A stretch of DNA of 64,000 nucleotides from Arthrobacter sp. C2. GTDB lineage: Bacteria > Actinomycetota > Actinomycetes > Actinomycetales > Micrococcaceae. Shown here piece after piece: positions 60,970-64,000 of the stretch. The DNA is taken from the NCBI GenBank assembly GCA_024207135.1, contig CP042428.1, forward strand, positions 558,001 through 622,000, in the 5' to 3' direction. Position 1 is the first letter of the stretch. The number at the start of each line of letters is the position of its first letter. The notes below the pieces were generated by a model. The model worked only from the letters and a program-made list of their open reading frames with translations, was not told the origin of the DNA and searched no databases. The position numbers and the translations under genes are program-made.

Positions 60970-61362
60970 ATGTCACTTTCGACCAGCCCATTGACCACCA
61001 TCATTCCCGTCACCGATGCCGAGCGGTCGCGGAAGTTCTACGAGGATGCCCTGGGCCTTCCCTTCCGGGGCAAGGCAGCGGACGGCAACCTCGTTTTCAC
61101 CCTCGCCGGTGCCGGTTCGATTGCCCTGCTCAGCGATCCGCAGGCCAAGCCCTCCACCCACACCGCTGCCAGCTTCGAGGTCAACGACATCGCCGACGCG
61201 ATCGGCGACCTCGATGGCCGCGGCGTGGTCTTTGAGGACTACGACCTGCCGGACCTGAAGACCGTCGACCACGTCTGTGTCCTTGGATCGGAGAAGGCCG
61301 CGTGGTTCAAGGACCCCGACGGCAACATCCTGTGTCTCCACGAGGAGCACGCACAGGCATAG
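60970..61362 (+). CDS. VOC family protein
   Basis: A 130-residue glyoxalase/bleomycin-resistance-like protein from ATG 60970: STSPLTTIIPVTDAERSRKF, YEDALGLPFRGKAADGNLVF and the ending KAAWFKDPDGNILCLHEEHA. The frame is open upstream to 60583 but that part is antisense to the proline-rich frame. Function unknown; monocistronic. Confidence 0.9.
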   Translation: MSLSTSPLTTIIPVTDAERSRKFYEDALGLPFRGKAADGNLVFTLAGAGSIALLSDPQAKPSTHTAASFEVNDIADAIGDLDGRGVVFEDYDLPDLKTVDHVCVLGSEKAAWFKDPDGNILCLHEEHAQA

Positions 61363-61458
61363 GTGGCCCCGCCCGGTCCCTGCCCTGCCGGCAGGGACCG
61401 GGTGCCCCCTGCCCGGCGCAGGGGCATGAGCGTCCCCGGACCATGCGATGCTTGAAGC

Positions 61459-61881
61459 ATGGATCTGGAGATTTCACCGGCGCTGTCGATTCCGGCATCC
61501 GAGCTCGACTGGCGGTTCTCACGTTCCTCGGGGCCCGGCGGTCAGCACGTGAACACCTCGGACAGCCGCGTCGAGCTGTCCTGGAACATTGCCGGCTCCC
61601 GCGTGCTGACCGACGCGCAGCGCGAGCGCCTGGTCTCGCGCCTGGATTCGAAGCTCGTTTCCGGCGTGCTCACCATCTCGGCCTCCGAACAGCGCTCCCA
61701 GCTGCGCAACCGCGAGATTGCGCTGCAGAAGCTCGCCGGGATGCTGGCCTCGGCGCTGGCGCCGGATGCGCCGCGCAGGCGTGCCACCAAGCCGACCAAG
61801 GGCTCCCAACGCCGCCGGCTCGCCGCGAAGTCGCAGCGCTCGGCCACGAAGCAGCAGCGGCAGCGGCCCTCGGCCGAGTAG
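61459..61881 (+). CDS. arfB: peptidyl-tRNA hydrolase ArfB (ribosome rescue)
   Basis: A 140-residue release-factor-like protein with the GGQ motif in RFSRSSGPGGQHVNTSDSRV and the basic C-terminal tail (RRRLAAKSQRSATKQQRQR) that reads the empty mRNA channel. It hydrolyses peptidyl-tRNA on ribosomes stalled without a stop codon. Length and domain order match ArfB/YaeJ. Confidence 0.92.
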   Translation: MDLEISPALSIPASELDWRFSRSSGPGGQHVNTSDSRVELSWNIAGSRVLTDAQRERLVSRLDSKLVSGVLTISASEQRSQLRNREIALQKLAGMLASALAPDAPRRRATKPTKGSQRRRLAAKSQRSATKQQRQRPSAE

Positions 61882-62225
61882 CGGTCCTGCCGCGGTGCGT
61901 TGTGCCGGGCTCATGGCCAGCAGTGGAGGCGGCGTAGATCGTGCCCGTCCGGTCGAGCCACAGGCCCGGCCCAGGTCCTCCGCGCGGATGTTGCGTGGCC
62001 AGCCCGACGGAGGTTCCCTCGTTGCCGACTTCCATCAGCTGCCGAAACCCGGGCCTGCCGGCCTGTCAAGTGCGGCTGCGTTCCAGGCCCGTGGCCGGAA
62101 GCTTCAGGTGGTTGACCCCACCGGGTTCGGGGATGGGGGAAAATGTATGCGTCCGCCCCGAACGGTGGCAGGATGTCGTTACCGACACGCAGCTCCCCAC
62201 GTGGGCGCAGCCAAGGGGGACCCGC

Positions 62226-63047
62226 ATGAAGAAAGAACTGAACGACGTCGCCAACGCCGCCGAAGATGCCTCGAATTCCCGGGCATTCGTGATTGCCGCC
62301 AGGGCCGGCTTTGCCGTCAGCGGCCTGTTGCACGTCCTGGTCGGGATCATTGCGGTCAGGCTGGCCTTCGGGGATTCCAAGGATGCCGAGCAGAGCGGCG
62401 CGATGGCACAGCTGGCGGCCCAACCTGCCGGGTACGCCCTGGTGTGGATCGGCAGCATCGCTTGCCTGGCCCTGGGGCTGTGGCAGATAAGCGAAGTCCT
62501 TTTTGGATACCGCCGCGCCCCGGCAAGGACGAAGCTGGGCAAAAAGCTGTCCGCCGCCGGCCAGGGCATCGTTTTTCTCGCACTCTCCGTCGGGTTCGGC
62601 TCTTTTGCCTTGGGCAACCGCAAGGACAGCAGCGAGTCCACCAGCGACGCCACGGCCGGCATCATGTCCATGCCCTTCGGCCCCGCGCTCTTGCTGCTCA
62701 TCGGAGCCGGCATTGCCGTGACCGGAATCGTCTTTGCGGCCAGGGGCATCTTGAAGTCGTTTGCCAAGCAGCTGTCCCTTCCTGCCTCGAAGGCCTTGCG
62801 GCAGGCAACCGTGGTGCTGGGCGTCTTGGGCTACGTTGCCAAGGGCGTGGCCCTGTTCCTGGTGGGGCTGCTGGTCATCGTTGCCACGGTGCAGGCGGAT
62901 CCCGAGGAATCCACGGGGCTCGATGGTGCGCTCAAGGCGCTGCGCAGCCAACCCTTCGGCGTATACGCGTTGGTCTTCATCGGCGTTGGCCTGGGGTGCT
63001 ACGGGCTGTTCCAGATCGCCAAGTCCCGCTTGGCGAAGATGGACTGA
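62226..63047 (+). CDS. DUF1206 membrane protein
   Basis: A 273-residue integral membrane protein with six helices in three similar pairs, the DUF1206 layout: ARAGFAVSGLLHVLVGIIAV, IGSIACLALGLWQISEVLFG, AAGQGIVFLALSVGFGSFAL, and LGVLGYVAKGVALFLVGLLV with FGVYALVFIGVGLGCYGLFQ. ATG 62226 starts MKKELNDVANAAEDASNSRA. Family function unknown. Confidence 0.88.
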   Translation: MKKELNDVANAAEDASNSRAFVIAARAGFAVSGLLHVLVGIIAVRLAFGDSKDAEQSGAMAQLAAQPAGYALVWIGSIACLALGLWQISEVLFGYRRAPARTKLGKKLSAAGQGIVFLALSVGFGSFALGNRKDSSESTSDATAGIMSMPFGPALLLLIGAGIAVTGIVFAARGILKSFAKQLSLPASKALRQATVVLGVLGYVAKGVALFLVGLLVIVATVQADPEESTGLDGALKALRSQPFGVYALVFIGVGLGCYGLFQIAKSRLAKMD

Positions 63048-63127
63048 ATGCCTGCGCGGCTTCGTGCGGCGCGCGGAGGCCGACGGAAGGCTGGCCTGCA
63101 CTCCGCGAAGCGGCTAGCGTGGGCCTC

Positions 63128-63301
63128 ATGAGTGATGAGAACCGGAACATGGCCGAAAACGAAGAGCCCGGAAACAACCTGACACCCAACACCGACGAAC
63201 GCGAAGTCAGCGAGAAGCAGCTGTCCAAGTGGAAGAGCGAGGGCGGTGCCCTGTCCGAGGATTTCGACCCGGATGCGGCGCCGTCCGACTCCGGGCAGTA
63301 A
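63128..63301 (+). CDS. small acidic protein
   Basis: A 57-residue hydrophilic protein (start MSDENRNMAENEEPGNNLTP), acidic, with a possible short helix REVSEKQLSKWKSEGG. No signal peptide. Similar small proteins are common in Arthrobacter relatives, but I cannot assign function. A terminator follows directly. Confidence 0.65.
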   Translation: MSDENRNMAENEEPGNNLTPNTDEREVSEKQLSKWKSEGGALSEDFDPDAAPSDSGQ

Positions 63302-63318
63302 CCGCCGGGGGCTTGCCG

Positions 63319-63353
63319 GGTGTGCAGGGCCACGTGCCCTGCACACCTTTTTT
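63319..63353 (+). terminator. rho-independent terminator
   Basis: GGTGTGCAGGG pairs with CCCTGCACACC across the loop CCACGTG and is followed by TTTTTT. Serves the small acidic protein gene; its end touches the stop of the convergent ATPase gene. Confidence 0.88.
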
Positions 63354-64000
63354 ATAGGTGGCGCAGGTAGCGTTCGGGCAGGTTCATGAAGGAGCGCCAG
63401 TTGGTCACCAGGTCCAGCTCGTCCCAGGCGCTGTGCCGCAGCCCCCACGGGCCGACCTCGTAGATGTCGGCCCCGGGCAGGGAAGCGAGCAGCGGCGAGT
63501 GCGTGGACATGATGACCTGCGAATCGCCCTGCGCCATGAGGTCCTTCAGGATTCCCACCAGGGCCAGGCACCCGGAGAACGAGAGTGCGGACTCGGGCTC
63601 GTCGAGAACCCACAGCCCGCCCTCGCGGAACCTGTCCACGATCAGCTCGAGGAACGATTCGCCATGGCTCATGGTATGGAATTCCGGATCCTTGCGCCGC
63701 AGCGTGGGATTTTCCTCCAGGTAGGTATAGAAACCGTGCATGGTTTCGGCGCGCAGGAAGTATCCGCGGCGGCTGGCACCGATGTTCCGCACCAGCTGCA
63801 GGTGCTTCTCCATGCCCGATTCGGTGGCACGGGTGCTGTGTTGCGCCCCGGTGGAGCCGCCCTCCGGGGACAGCCCGTAGCCCAGCGCTATGGCTTCGAT
63901 AAGCGTGGATTTCCCCGAACCGTTTTCGCCCACGAAGACCGTGGCTGCACCGAAGTCAAGACCCTGGTCCAGCAGCTGGCGCACCGGCGGGAGCGTCTGG
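63352..64000 (-). CDS. ATP-binding AAA/SMC-like protein (partial)
   Basis: ABC-type ATPase whose start lies beyond the right edge (reading continues through QTLPPVRQLL at 63999). Visible: Walker A VFVGENGSGKSTLIEAIALG, signature-like region HTMSHGESFLELI, Walker B LWVLDEPESALSF and switch STHSPLLASLP. This is the AAA_15/RecF-like group that includes RloC-type and many defence-linked ATPases as well as housekeeping proteins; no partner gene is in view, so its role is open. Confidence 0.85.
   Translation of the reverse strand, partial: QTLPPVRQLLDQGLDFGAATVFVGENGSGKSTLIEAIALGYGLSPEGGSTGAQHSTRATESGMEKHLQLVRNIGASRRGYFLRAETMHGFYTYLEENPTLRRKDPEFHTMSHGESFLELIVDRFREGGLWVLDEPESALSFSGCLALVGILKDLMAQGDSQVIMSTHSPLLASLPGADIYEVGPWGLRHSAWDELDLVTNWRSFMNLPERYLRHL

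Noticed and set aside
61718-63301. 527-codon frame across arfB, DUF1206 and the small acidic gene
   Set aside because: Only the last 58 codons are plausible coding sequence; the rest is out of frame with well-supported genes.
1-64000. tRNA, rRNA or riboswitch
   Set aside because: No cloverleaf, rRNA segment or known riboswitch core was noticed on either strand by eye; a covariance-model search would be needed to exclude small RNAs.

Overview
The window reads as chromosomal DNA from a high-GC Gram-positive actinobacterium, most likely Micrococcaceae (Arthrobacter or Paeniglutamicibacter type). The evidence is the strongly G/C-biased third codon positions, an S-(hydroxymethyl)mycothiol dehydrogenase gene beside a mycoredoxin gene (mycothiol is an actinobacterial thiol), and the general gene set. 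The genus is inferred, not proven. No rRNA, tRNA, CRISPR array or replication origin was seen.

Layout. (1) 1-6.4 kb: a tightly coupled minus-strand operon that looks like carnitine catabolism: an unusual XRE-TetR fused regulator, dehydrocarnitine-cleaving enzyme (cdhC type), carnitine dehydrogenase (cdhA type), betainyl-CoA thioesterase (cdhB type), and a Dpp/Opp-class ABC importer running off the left edge. Two copies of one palindrome precede the regulator and cdhC. (2) 6.5-18 kb: housekeeping and accessory genes, including PhzF, a two-TM coiled-coil protein, pyruvate oxidase, an S53 peptidase and a lipoate ligase-like protein, plus a small decayed poxB-like relic. (3) 18-24 kb: GntR regulator, fused FAD/Fe-S D-lactate-type dehydrogenase, 3-hydroxybutyrate dehydrogenase and a zinc alcohol dehydrogenase. 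(4) 24-28.5 kb: a kinase-like protein and the mycothiol formaldehyde-detoxification pair, then mycoredoxin. (5) 28.5-44.3 kb: an accessory, lower-GC region of small genes of mixed orientation: four GNAT acetyltransferases, RidA, RibD/DHFR-like, LysE, cytidine deaminase, SGNH hydrolase, arginase-like, a WYL regulator with a hydrolase, and unknowns. (6) 44.5-52.4 kb: HMCES/YedK, two solo LuxR regulators, XRE regulator plus cupin, hexapeptide acetyltransferase, and a frameshifted MFS exporter under an ArsR-type repressor with a clear operator. (7) 52.7-58.8 kb: a complete D-erythronate operon (otnK, otnI, deoR-type regulator, denD, gntP-type permease, otnC) closed by a terminator. (8) 58.8-64 kb: regulators, VOC proteins, arfB, a DUF1206 membrane protein and an ATPase cut by the right edge.

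The most striking signal is in region 5. About sixteen diverged copies of a 25-28 bp palindromic element, all in one orientation, lie between nearly every pair of genes from 29.3 to 44.1 kb, and I found none elsewhere by eye. Usually one gene lies between copies, and copies occur at convergent, tandem and divergent junctions, so they are not simply terminators. The arrangement resembles an integron cassette array, but the element does not match the attC consensus and no recombinase is in the window.
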